Source: Alnus glutinosa (lineage: Eukaryota; Streptophyta; Magnoliopsida; Fagales; Betulaceae). From it: DNA of 64,000 nucleotides. The stretch is taken from positions 48,253,654 to 48,317,653 of the forward strand of contig NC_084886.1 of assembly GCF_958979055.1 (NCBI RefSeq), read 5' to 3'. The position numbers were made by a program, and so were the translations under genes. This document shows positions 39,505 through 53,300 of this stretch, piece after piece; the stretch's first letter is position 1; every line of letters starts with the position of its first letter. A model generated the notes under the pieces. It saw only the letters and a program-made list of their open reading frames with translations. It did not search any database and was not told the DNA's origin.

Positions 39505-41349
39505 ATTTTGAATTTTTTAGTTTCTAACAAATTGGAGTTGATTGCATAAGAATCAGTGGGGTGTCAGCCAGTTTGAGCCACAGCTTTGTGCTTCTTGTTT
39601 ATAATATAGCTTTGAATTATTACTTATCAAAAAATATAGCTTTGAATTATTGAAGCAGTTGGAATACATGTGCAGGAGAATGGTTCAGAAGAGACACAGA
39701 ATAGAATTAAAGCTTCGATTATGAAAATGGCTGCATTTTTTCCAGATCCTTCCAAAGCAGAAGACTCCTTTCATAAATTGAACCAAATGAAAGATAATAA
39801 CACTTTCAAGACTCTGGCATCATTATTGGACGAGCTGCAAATTAGAGATGCTCAGACCACCAGAGTGAGTTTACTTTATGCCTTTCTTATTTTTAATTGA
39901 AGATGCCATCTATCACCTTTTCTTGCATTCTTGGATGTTTCTTTTGTCTTCTGAGTGCATTAAGGTTGTCATATTGGATGTGTTTCAAATGCTTGTATTG
40001 GATCAGCTAAGTTACTGGTATTTTAGCTGGTTAGTATTATTTTGGGTTTCTTTCATCTATAGCATTTTTTTTGTCAATGTTTTAAAAACCAGAATGTTGA
40101 GAGAACCGGAAAAGTGAGAGGTTTAAGTTTTAGGGGTCTGCTTGTCGATTGGACTAGAGTTGGATTGTGACATCATAATTAGTATTTAATAAAATTATAA
40201 ATAATTAGAAATTCGCTTACTTATAAAAAAAAATTTATAAATGATTAGAAATTAGAAATAAACAGAATTCGTATGTCTCATGTCATTATCTTTGGCAGGG
40301 GAACTTTTATGACGATGACAATAGCACTAATTGTCTTCGCTTGGATGTTCATGGAGTTGTTTTCCTTCACGTCTTGCATTGCATCCTATGCTGCCTATTA
40401 CCCGTGCTCCCTTAACTTGGAGCCATGATAACTGATACTGCCTTTTGAGGTCTATAAAGAAACCAATGTCTTTGTTTGTTTATGCTTTTTTAATACAACC
40501 ATATTTTCAGTTTGTTTGTTTGCTTATCATCTTATTCTTTGCAGTTGTGGTTGGGAGTTGTTTTATGTTGGTGAAGAATATTTTAATTTTGGGTTGACTA
40601 CTCAGGATCTGGCTTAACTCAATGGTTGACCTCTTTATTGGTTAATTTTTCTTATGCTTCTTGCCAAGAAAAAAAGGAAAGAAGATTTTTCATCTGTATG
40701 TTTTATAAATATGGTGTATGAAGTTGCTCAAATCTCTTCTTTTTGGAAGTGTTAATAAGTAATCCTTCATCAATTTTCTTATTTGTTCAAATACTCTGTA
40801 CTTACTGTATATATTTTTTTTTCAGGATAAATTTTTGAAAACAATAGGTGGTAGACATCCACAGTATGAGTTTTTGTGTTCACTTTCCTCAAAATGCTCG
40901 TATAACATATTTGGTTCGGATCACATCCAATGTATTCTAGATTATCTTTCCAGTAACAGATCTGGAAACAAGCTCTTGGAGGCTTCTTCTGCCAACCTTC
41001 TTCTGGTAAGAAAACATTGTTTTTAAGTCGATATGAACCAACTCCTTTTTTTCTGGCTGCACAAAATGGATAATTTTCAACTACTAAGAGATAAACAAAT
41101 GGATAGAGCAAAGGGCTGACTGCTCAATGATTGATTGCTGGCTGCACTAGGGATAACAGGCGTCAAATGTATGATTTATAAGTGTCCCACAGCTTCGGGT
41201 GTGAGGCCGGTCCCTTAAAGCTTGATTTGCGGAACTATCCTTGTGCTTCACATTATATTTATTGTTGTGGGCACAGCTTTTGTAAACGTATGATTTATAA
41301 GTGTCCTACACCTTCGAGTGTGAGCTTGGTCAATTGAGGCTTTGACCTG

Positions 41350-41384
<35 letters not shown>

Positions 41385-44300
41385 ATAAGTAAAGTTTATT
41401 TCAAAAAAGCGCAGAGGGGTTGAACCCTAAGTATACAAGAAGTATACATGATACCTCTGATCCAAAGAGAAAGAAGAACACAAATCTAAAAAGTCAGAAA
41501 AAGAACAATCAGACATAGAATGTAACGTCACTCTCCACGTAAACAAGGTTTATACTTGTGCTTCAGAATATATAGCTGTGGGCACAGCTTTTGTTGCCTA
41601 TTGCTGGCATTGACTCAATCAACTTAAACTGATATCTTGTGTGGCTGATGAAACAACCTTTAAGAAGGTGTGGTATTCCTCAATACATTTTGAATACTAG
41701 TTGGCAAAAATTTATTTGTAATAAAATTTCCCCTTATTCATTTTTTAGTGCGTCAAATATCAAAGAGGAGAATGATGAAGGTATTTTATCAAAAAAAAAA
41801 AAAAAACCTTATTCATTTTTCAAGGACTTGGAGAGTTCCATGAATAATATTTTAGCTTGTTTTTTCATACTCTGTATCTTTGGATGGTGGTTTTTTTGTC
41901 CTTACTGTCGCTTAGTTATGTCGATTTCCTTGTTCGTTTTTCTCTTTCTAGTTAGGTGATTCCTTTTGTATACTTCCGGTGTACTTAAGGGCGCCTTACA
42001 CTTTCAATAAGACTTGTTTTACTTATTAAAAAAAGAAAATGAAGAAAAAAGGACCCATAAAAAAAAAAAAAAGAGAAGAAAGAAAAAAAAATGGTGGAGA
42101 AAACAGAAATGTGTGGATGGAGAAATAGTTGCATGATTGAATCTTTTTTCATATTTTGTTAGGATAAGTTTGCAATCTTAATTAATGCAAGGTTACATGC
42201 ATAGTTATAAACTTTACAATTGTTTATTGTATATACCATTTACTTAAATCACTGCGATCTCACCTGACTTTAGGCCATCATTAGCATTTACCCCTCACTC
42301 CTGAGAGGTTCAGAGGTGCAACTTCAAATGTTGATGGAGAAGAATAGCCAAATCAATGACAAGCTGATTGAAGTGTTAGCAAAAGCAGGTCCTCATCTAT
42401 CTCTCAAACTCAGGTAATTTTGTTTTCTTTATGCTTGTGGTGATACTCTGTATACAATGAAATTTATGATTAAGAGGAGACTTATAGTGGGTAATTCTTT
42501 TTTTCTCTGCTTAAATGTGATCATCTAAATTCAGACATACCTTAAAATAGATTACTCTTAATTGGATCAGATCCTTCCCCGTCACTGGAACATTTTGGTG
42601 ACTCCTTTTGAAAACGTTAGAAGAGGTTCACTGTGTGCCGTGTCTGGCAAAAGGGAGGGTTTTTCTTCTTAACATATTTTTGAAGCTAAGCCTTTTCACA
42701 ATATCAATTCAGTGCATATAAGCCATTCGTTCTGGTTATGAAGAGAGAAACAGAGTAACTTTCTAAAATGCACCTTCCCCTTCCTAGCTTCAATATACAT
42801 ACTATGGGTGTTAGGCTTACTACTCTTGTACTTTGTTTATGCTTTTGAAGTAATCATTATTCCTTTGACAGCAGTGATGTGGTAAAGTTCTAGAAGACTT
42901 TTTTCTCTTCACCTCTTCTATGGATATTGTGCATGCTGGGCATACAGTTCTTTTACTTAAGATGCATTTCCAACCTCAAATTGAATATTTGTTTCATTGC
43001 TAAATTTGGACTCTGGTTAAACCTTGAATCTACCCAGATTGATGGTGATATATTGTTGGGAATATTTATAGCATGTTTCTTTGAGTCACTGCAATTGTTT
43101 TCTTATGGTGATTGGGGGACTTCATCTTAAATGTTTTACTCTTCTTTGTTATTTTTTTTTTTTTCACTTTTAAAATCTAAGGAGTTTTTTTGGTTTATTA
43201 TTGTTGCTGTTTCAGTTTGGTTTTTAATTGGCGTAGCCACAATGTTTTTACCTTTCGTAGTGATATATACCCCATCTTGGAGAGAGTATGTCTTGAGGGA
43301 AGTCGCATGCAGGCCAAATTTGCCGTTGCTGCAATTGCAGCATTAGCTGGTGTTTCTGAGCAATTCTTCTTTTCAGAATTATGCAAGGTATACTTATTTC
43401 AATATTTTGGAGCTACAAGTGATGTATCTTTATATATCTTTGTTGTTGTTGTTGTTGGTTTTTTTTTTTTTTTTCAGTTTGATGAGTAAAAATTCATTTT
43501 ATTAAGAAGGAGAATGCTCCAGTACACAGGAAGTAACTAGAGCAATTCCTAACAAATTACAATCTGAAATTTTAAAAGATCAATGCTACTTCAACCCCTT
43601 CAGAAGTTCTACTATCTCTGAATTATCCATGTAAACACAATGGAATAGACTTCCGAATTTACTACTCTTAGAATGAACATATTTCTTACCAAAAAGCTAA
43701 AAAATCCACAACCGTCTGCGGCATCACCCACAAAAAGAGAAAAAGCTAGTGACCAAAGTTCTCTTGCCACCAACAGTCAAGTAAAAGGTGATCTACTGTT
43801 TTCCCACTATCCTTATGCATACAACACCAATTCATGATTATACCCCTTTTTCGAGGATTGTCCACTGTCAAGATCTTCCCTACTGCAGAAATATCATCAT
43901 ATGAAAATGAGTTTGGTTTCTCTACTCTTGACTAATTAGTCTCGAAAGCTGAACTTTGTGCTTCCATTGATCAAATATATCAATGAACATGAAACGTTTT
44001 GTTTGATCTTTATTAGGGTTCAAAGGTGAATCTCATATGTTTCCTCCATCTTTTCATCTTTTAAGTGTGTCATGCATGGTTTTTTGCACATGAAGATATT
44101 TATCTTATTTTGAATAATCTATCCTAAGGTTGCTTTTCTGAATTTGAAGTTCATACTCCTTAGTCAAAATAGTAGCCATAAACAATGTTGTGTCTGTATG
44201 TTATTATTAATTTCATAGCCATCCGTAATTTTGATTTTTCCTGATAATAGTAACAGCTTCTCAGTAGTGACAATCAAACTTTGTTCTGTATATCTGTCCA

Positions 44301-47300
44301 GGAACTTGTGGATTCTCTGCATAGTAGGCGAAACATCCCAACAGTTTTGCAGTCTTTAGGCTGCATTGCACAATACTCTGTTTCAACATTTGAGGCTCAA
44401 GACGGAGAGATCACATCATATATTAATGAGAAAATTTTTCAAGTAATTTATTGAGCTGTAATGTGGTTTACTTGTTTAGTACTCCTGTGTCATCTACTTC
44501 ATGTGATCATTAGAAACTGTTTTCTAAGTAGTGTGAACTTTTTTGTGTGTAGGTGGACGCATCGGATGATCTAAATTCATTTAATGATACTTATGGCTGT
44601 AGTAATTCTTGCAAATTGAAGGTAGATTTTGGAGAAGGGAAGTTTTATTTTGAATATTTTGGCTTAGTTTCAGTTGTTAATGTGACCATTTCTTTCAATT
44701 TGGAGTTGGTTCTTACAATGAAGGTTTGGACCTTTTACTGTCTAAGTGTCCATGAAACAGGAGATGAAGTGTCTAATGGTGAAATTAGTGAAAATTTGGA
44801 TTGTGCTGCATAACAATATAAACCTATCTGGCTTAGAAGAGTCGTGAGATGACAAGATTGGAGGATTTATTCATAAGTGTCATAGTGTTAAAGTTTGCTG
44901 TGTTTGAGAAGCATTAGTTGCTGGATAAAATTTATATCCTGTTGGATATTAAGAGGGCATTTTTGTTAGTTTTTTGTCACCATATGCAGGTATTTGGATT
45001 AAGCCTTTGGTCTAAGGTTGTTGCTTCCAGACATTTCATTGTTTGTGGGAAGCTTGATTGACAGGTAGCTAATTTGCTTTTGATAAGTAATCGACAAGTA
45101 TCATTAAAATTATTGGTAGGACACTAGAAAAAATAAAAATAAATAAAAATTAGATTTCAATCTAATTCTCAAGCTTTTGAAAACGTTTCATTCTCAGAAA
45201 ATTTAAGATCTCAGGTCGCTCATATGAGATGGTAGTTGCATTAGAGATGGGTTTAACCCAACACGGGTTCTCAAACTTCTGATAACTGTATGCAAATTGT
45301 ACTTTCCTTGTAAATTACTCATGTTTAATTTTTCGTGTCATTTGCAGATTTATGGGCTGAAAACACTTATCAAGAGTTTTTTGCCACATCGAGCAACTCG
45401 TATCAGACAGAAAATTAATGAAGTATTGGACATTTTGTCAAAAATGCTGCAGAAGGGTGGTGCTTTTGATGGTGTCATCTCATGGTATGAGATATAAAAT
45501 TAATGATGATTTTGGATGCCACAACTTTGATTTGCAATTTCCCTCCTTTCATATATCATCGACTTAATAGCTATATAACTATTTTTTGATCTTCATTAGC
45601 TTGATTCATGCCATAACTTCTCTATTGAAAAACCAATCAGGATCTCTTGGACCAAAACTAAATTGATAAGGAAAAAATGAAAGCTGTTACATCTAATCTT
45701 TGTTTTAAATTTTTCTATGTGCATCCTAAGCTTGCATTAAAGTTCATAGGACTTGCAGCTTTCATTAAATGTGTATTTGTTACTTATCAAAAAAAAAATT
45801 AAATGTGTATTTGTTAGATTCAAAATTTGCTTTTGGCTCTTATATTGTTGTAAGAATGAATGGTTATTTTATTAGCGTACTTGAAAGTCATGCTGTAATG
45901 CATGTTTGTTGCTTTCACTCCATATTTTGGATGTAACAGGGTGGGTTAACGACATTATTTAAAGAAAAGGAAAACAGAAACAATACAATATTATAATATG
46001 TGATCCCACTATTATATTTGGACAATTTTAAATTCTGAATATTGCTACACGTATCTATGTGGTGGAATCTTTGTGAAATGCAGCATTTCATAATCTTAGT
46101 AAATTTTCCTAGTTTTTAGATTAGATTCCTTGATTGGATTGTGCAATCAGTTAAGAGGTGTTCTAGTTAATAGAAGAAATTCATGCATCTTAATGTTGGG
46201 TGTGTTCTATTTTTTTATTTTTTATGTTTATCTTTCTTCAGAATTTTTTTTTCCCTCTTATTTATTTTCTTCATCATATGTTTCCGCTTTTGTCCTTTAT
46301 TTTTCTTTTTTTGATAGGTAAATATAATTCAATCACCCATTCTGGATTGAATTTGTGACCTTATCCTTTATCCTTGTTTTATGGGAGGAAGAGATGCCTT
46401 TTCATCTTAAGACCATTGGTATAATATTTATTCTGCATTTATAAAATGACAAGTCCTTTTTTCTTTGTGTATTCCTTTTTCCCTCAAAATTGATAAGAGT
46501 ACTTTCCATGTTGGTGCAAAGGCTTGAATACCTTTCATCATAATAATGCTAATTTTTTGGTCCTTTTCTAATTTCTGTTAAAATTTTCTTAACCGCAAGT
46601 ATTAGAGATATTGAAGGGGTTGGATGATAAGTATCATCATAAAGTTTGTCTTTCTAAGAAGTGTTTATGCATCCCTTGTAGGAGTGGTTTTACTTATATC
46701 TGCTTTTCCAAATCATTTAAATTTTCTTTCCTGTAAGTGTCAGCGCTTGCTTGCTGTTAGTCTTTTCGGGAATCGCGTCTACTTGTATTTCAAGTCCTTT
46801 TTTGATGAATAATAATTTATTAGAAAGAAAAGCCCACCTACACGAAAAATATACAAGAGAAACAACCACCCTATTGGGGTCGAAAATCTAGAAAGCCAAC
46901 AAGATCTACAAGATTAGAGGAAGAGAAATTAGGAACAAAAGTTACGGCCTAATCTAAGAGGGCACTCAAGTAGGATGATTTTAGTAAGTTATTTTCGATA
47001 TAAAAAAAAAGTTTTTGAAGTAGTATAACTTTTATTGCTGAAGGGTTGCTGTCATTTGTCCATGACTTGTAAAAGTCATAAAATTCACCTTTTCCAAATG
47101 CATTATGCTGATTCTGGTAACTCCACCTAGGGCTTAACAACTTTCTTTTCTACTGATTTCTTTTCTTTTCTTTCATGTTGTGGCAATCCTAGAATTGATA
47201 CTTTGGCATATAATGTAGTGGGAAACACTCTGTTCTGGGAGTGTTATGCCTCTTTTTCTCTTTCCTGGGTCCTGTTGCATAGTTGCTCATATAGCTACTT

Positions 47301-50300
47301 GTTCATTCTTTAATTTATTTTTGGAATTTCAACCATTATCGTTTTGACTTGGAAATTTCAATTTTTGGCCTCCATTTTTTGACCTTAATCTGTATCTCTC
47401 CAGTCATGCAAGATGATGATGGTAATTGATCTCTTGTTCCTTGCGTCTCCTTTTCTGTAAACAGGGGCAGATCCAAGATTATTTTGATCTGTTTCCAGCC
47501 ACTGTGATTGTGCATGTTATTTTAGTATATCAGTAGTAAAGACTATCAATACACAGCACAATCTAAAGAGGCTGCACTTTTCCATATTTATGTTGTGCTT
47601 TTCAATATCACTACTTCCTTTGCTGGGTTAGAATCTTCTGTAAACTTGCTTGTCCTCTTTATATAAGTGGGCTTTTTATATGCTTATTTGCTTGTGGTTT
47701 ATTGTGTAATACAGTGAAAGTGATAAGGCTCACATCAGATTAGCTGCTGCGAAGTCTGTTCTTCAGCTTTCCAAAAGATGGGATTTGCATATTTCAACAG
47801 AGATTTTTCGCTTTACAATTTTAACGGCGAAGGTATGCGAGCCTCAGGCAGATACCGAAAACAGTATTTTTCCAACCATAGTTTTCAAAGGCACAGAACC
47901 AGAAATTGATTTTGCAGACAACATAGATACTTATCCATGTCCTTCGAGACTTTAGGTCATGGATATGTACACTGAAAATGCTCTTATTTGAATGGCATTA
48001 TCAGTAATTTTGGCATTGTCCGTATTATTACTATAATATGATCCTCCCTCTGGTTGGAGACTCACCCTTCACTTCATGTGAGGTGAAGAAGAAGGTTCAC
48101 CTCCATATCTTGTTGTTACATGTTTTCAACTTTGTATGAGTTGAGAAAGAAATCGGCAGTAAGTAAATTTTATGCTGGATATCCTTTGTGGCAAAGTACA
48201 ATAGTACTTGGTTCTTTGTGGGCCCTGATATCAGTGTCCAAAATTAGGAGAGTTTCTAGAAGGGGGGGGGGGGGGGGGGGTTAACTTTTGTTGTCCGTAA
48301 TCATGTATTGTGTTTTATTATAAGTATCCATTATTATTATTATTACCATCATCAGTCTTTTTTTTTTAAGTAATTGAATTATTATTAAAAATAGTGTAAG
48401 GTGCTCCCTGGTACACAAGAAGTATACAAAAGAAAACACGTAAAAAGAACAAGGAAATCATGATAAATAATCACTAAGGGAGAAACAAAAGCAGCTGTCT
48501 AAAGATACAGATTATTGAAGAATAAAGACTTAATTTTCTCTTAAGTCCTCTCACGGTCCTCAAAACTTTTGTCGTTCTTATCCCTTCATAGACACCACAC
48601 CATCATCAGTCCTTTTAATTGTAGAAATACATTCTTAAAACATCAATTTTCTGGCAATGGAATAAGGCATTCAAAGGTCCTTTCAAAAATAATTATTTTA
48701 TGAATGAGTCCAAAATATATAATTAGTTTCCATCACCCATAAGGTGAAGCTACTAGTCCTAAAAATTTCATCTTCCTTGAAAAATTAAAATTTTGCACCT
48801 TTTAGCTTCAGTTATTTTTATCTAATTCAATTATTATTCTTTAAATTTATCCTTGTTATACTCTTTTTGGTGAGATTTGTTTTATTCTTTCAAATTCCAG
48901 GACTCCTCTTTTTTTGTTCGGAGACTATTTCTCGATAAGACACACAAGCTACTGAAGGAGCATGCTATACCTAGTAGATATGCATGTGCATTCGCATTGG
49001 CCACATCAGATCGCCTCAAAGATTTGCAGGATAACGTATGTTATTTTCTTGCATCCATATAGTTATTATATTTCCGATTTAAGAAATGCTATATGCACTC
49101 CTAAGTCCGCACTCGCAGTGAAAATCACCTTTGGATTGAAAATCCATTGGTGATCCATCCAAATCTAATGGTAGTTTTCATTGCCACGCCAAAGAGTGTG
49201 CACTTGGGAGTGCTTGTTGCATTTCTCTTATGATTTTCTTTATAAATAATATATGCTGACTCTGTTCATTTTAGTCATTTAAATATATGGCAGAATTTAT
49301 CAAGGAATATAGTAGAGAAGCGCGAATCCGTCAAGCTTCTGCTGCGCAAGGAGGATCAATCACTGATTATCCGGCATATATAGTGGTATTCTTGATATAT
49401 CTTCTTGCACATGATACAGGCTTCCCTCATGAAAACTGTCAGGATGAAGAACTATATGTCCAGTTTTGCAGGTAAGTTATTCCTTCCTGAGTATACACCC
49501 CCCAAAGAAGAAGAAGTTGTTCCTGCATCTAATATTTCTTTTAGTACAGTTTACCATGTACCAACTTGGAATGTAGTTATTAATTATGGTGATGTTGCTT
49601 CTTATAATTTCTCTTTGCAGTCCACTTTTTCATTTACTGGAGGCATTAGTCAGCATTACAATTGTTGATGGGGACAGGGATCTTGTTAATGATGCTCACT
49701 TACTTCTGCTCAGCATTTTTCGTGCTATTAAGAAAGCTGAGGATGTTGTTGATGCTCAAAATACTCCAGTAAGAATTGTGTATCACAGATTCTCTCTTGT
49801 GTACACCATATACTTTGTTGACTCCCTTTCATGTTTTTCTAACAAATTGTTTATAATTCTCTCGTGTACACCATACTTTTTTTTTTCTTTTTTCTTTTTT
49901 TCTTTTTCTTTTTTATCTTTGCTTTATGTTTTAACTAATATCAACAAATAGTGTTCTTTGAAATGCAGAAGCTGCACATTTTAGCAGACATTGGGTTCTC
50001 CTTTGTAACATCATTAAATCATAATGGTGTCTCTTCATCACATGCCCCTGCACTGATCTTGCTGCCATCATCATTATATCGAGTAAGTTCTGTTGGGAAG
50101 AGTGAGAAGGCCACTTATTAAGATTTTTTTAAGGTCTTAACTGCATGTAAATCATTATATCATGTTCTAATATATTTATTGCATGCAGGCAAATTCAGGA
50201 TGTCTTACTCGGTCCTCTTTTGATGACTGTCTTCTTGAGAAGATTATTCACATGTTTAAATCTTGTAGCTCTCTGGTAAGTATCTAAAGGGTGGCTTTTA

Positions 50301-53300
50301 CTGATTTATTATATGCTTCATTTGATTATTAATCTAATGACTTTTTAAATTTTTTGCTTGGAACTTTTTCTGATCATGTTTCAGCCCATTAGCTCTCTTC
50401 CTAAACGTGGTCGAAAGTGCCAAGAGGATGACACACAGTCAAAGATCATTAAGAACAACACATTGAACTTGGCACATGGCAAGCAACTTGATTTGTCCAC
50501 AACTGGAACAGAAACCCAAAAAAATGTGAGCCAGTATATTAGTGTGGGACATAGGAGAAAACGGGCTGTCTCTTCAACTGCTTCTGATTCAGTTGGATTG
50601 CGTGAATGTTCTACTATCAATCACCAACATGGTGCATCTAAAAAGTCTGAAAAAAATCTAGAGAAAGAACTACTCTCATCTTCTTGTGATTCTGTAACTC
50701 TGAGACCTTCCCTTGCTGAATCACATCCTTCGATTCAAATTCTAGAAAGAAATGCCCCTTCTTTTAAAGAAAATCTCAGGGACAGTAGCAGCATTATTGC
50801 TGAACCTTCCAATTATCTCAGAGCGAAGCTCAAAGACCCTTGCAATGTAAGTATGAACTGAATCTAAGAATGCAGCTTGATTTTTTTTTTTACTTATCTG
50901 CATTTTAGCATATAAGTAACCATATTCTTGATAAGTATCCTAAGTAATCGTATTTGATGAATTGTGTGGGAACTGATAATAACTGTGAGGCTTTAATCGG
51001 GCGGCGGATCGAATTGTTATCTCCAATTGATAGACAGTGACGATTTTGGTTATGGGAGAGAAATTCTGGAGTATCATTTTGTAGTTCTATATAACCGATA
51101 TTCGTCTTTTACTTTTCAGTTTCTATCAATGCTTGATGGATGGTTATAATTCTCAAAAACAATACTGAGAAGGTCAATAGATGCTTATGCAACTGGACAT
51201 TGTTTTCCATTTTTTTTTTTTTGAATAAGTAAATTTAGTCTTATAGATGCTTATGCAACTGGACATTGTTTTCCATTTTTAAACCGAACTTCTTTTGGTA
51301 GTTGAAAAAAAGAACTGCACAATTTGAATTGATGGATAGCTTCCTCTCTGGAGTACATTTGGATTTGTCTTGGCTTGTTGCTTTTCATTTTGCCGAATTG
51401 TTACTGTCATTTTGCTCTCCTTGATTTTGCCCCCTCATACAATCTCTTTTGCAGAAAAGAAGAAGAAAAGATTTTACCTGACAAATATATTGAGAAATAT
51501 GGTTGATACTTCCGACAATATCTTAAAAGTTATTTTGTTGGTGGGATAAATTGTGAAGCATAACTGAATATGGTCAAGGATATTTACTAGGAGTATGAAT
51601 TTGTTGATGGAACAAGTGGAAAAATTACTGATAAGACTGCACGTTTTATCTACAAATGGGACTAGTAAACGGGAGGTCTAGTTTGGAAGGCTTTCCCAGT
51701 CCTAAACCTGGCCCCCCTTACCATTTCTAACAAATATCTTCCAAGTACAAGAAGCTAAAGAGGCAGATTGGTCTGACTGTAGAGATTAAAAAAGAAAAGG
51801 ATGCACTTGGAATCTTGTTCGAGAGATGGATAAGATATCCCAACACAGTGGTATCTTGATTCCTCCTGTATTTATCAAAATAAATAAATAAAGTCTGAAT
51901 CAAAAGTATTTAAAACCAGATTACACACACATTCGTACTGTATGAAAGTAAATTTTAGAAAGAAAAAAAAAAAAAAAACTTTCTTTGTATTTTGAGAACC
52001 ACTTTCAACTACTTTTTCTCCCAATATTTAAAGGTTGTTTTCTGTTTGAGAGATAAATATAAGTGATCTAGTCTGCTGTCATTGTTGTTGAACTGGCTAT
52101 GGTACTTAACCTACATGCATTAGCTCCTCCTCCCTCCCCCCCCTTTTCTTCCTTTTCTCTATCATGAGTGCATTAGCGGATGACTCATTTATTTGTATGT
52201 CAGATGAATTATTTTTACTATGTTCTCTCTCTTTTCCTACTTGACCTAAGTTATTGTGACCTAATGCTTCTATTAACTGTTAGATCACATATGATAGTGG
52301 GGAGGTTGAAGTATTATGCTTGGAAACTGAGAGCTGCGAGACGACAAGCAATGGTCCGCTGGTGGAAAGGGTAAGAACAAAGTACCATGAGTCCTTGATG
52401 GGCTTGTAACAATGTGCTTAGGCATGGCACATAAGAAATATAGAGTAGTTCCAGGATTTGAAAGGTCAAGCGGATTTAGATGAACATTTCTCTTTCCAAC
52501 TTCATGAAATTCAGTCTGAGATATAATTTGGTGGGTTGTATTTTAGGGCTGGGTAATGATTTTGGTTTTAATATGCTTGGCTTTGTAAAAAGATTAAAAG
52601 CTAATAAGAAACAAATTGTACCTAAAATAATTGAATTTTGTTGGATCTTCTTAACTCAAATTACTTGCACACCTTTGCAGTTTCAAACATATTGAGCAAA
52701 CCATAATTATTATTATTTTTAATGATTATTTAGGGACATACTCTGCTGAAATTCAATCTCCTTAAAGCTAAAGATGACAATACCCCTTTCTATATAATGG
52801 CAGATCATTGATTTGGTGCAATTATCTAGAAACCAAGTCCTTTTAATATTCTTTTGGAAGATGGTGCCCATTTGTATTTTTTGGTGTGTTTGGAAGGAGA
52901 GAAACCTTAGGTGTTTCGAAGACATGGAGAATTCCTTGGAGGATATTGTGGCCTCATTCTTTCGTATGCTGTATCTTTGGACGGTGGCCTTTTTGTCACT
53001 TTTGTTGATTAGCTTTTCTGATTTTCTTGTTTGTTTTTCTTTGCCTTATTAAGCGTTTCCTTGTGTATACTTCCAGTGTACTTAGGGGCGCCTTATGCTT
53101 TCAATAAAACTTTATTTACTTATAAAAAAAAAAATTCTTTTATGTCCATGGATTATACAAAACATGATATTTGCATTTACACAGTTTTCCATAGTCTACG
53201 CTGAAATTCAATCTGCTAAAATCTAGAGATGGCAATATTCCATTGTATATAATGAAAAAAAATTTACCTTCATTGATTTGATATGCTAATCCAGAACCCA

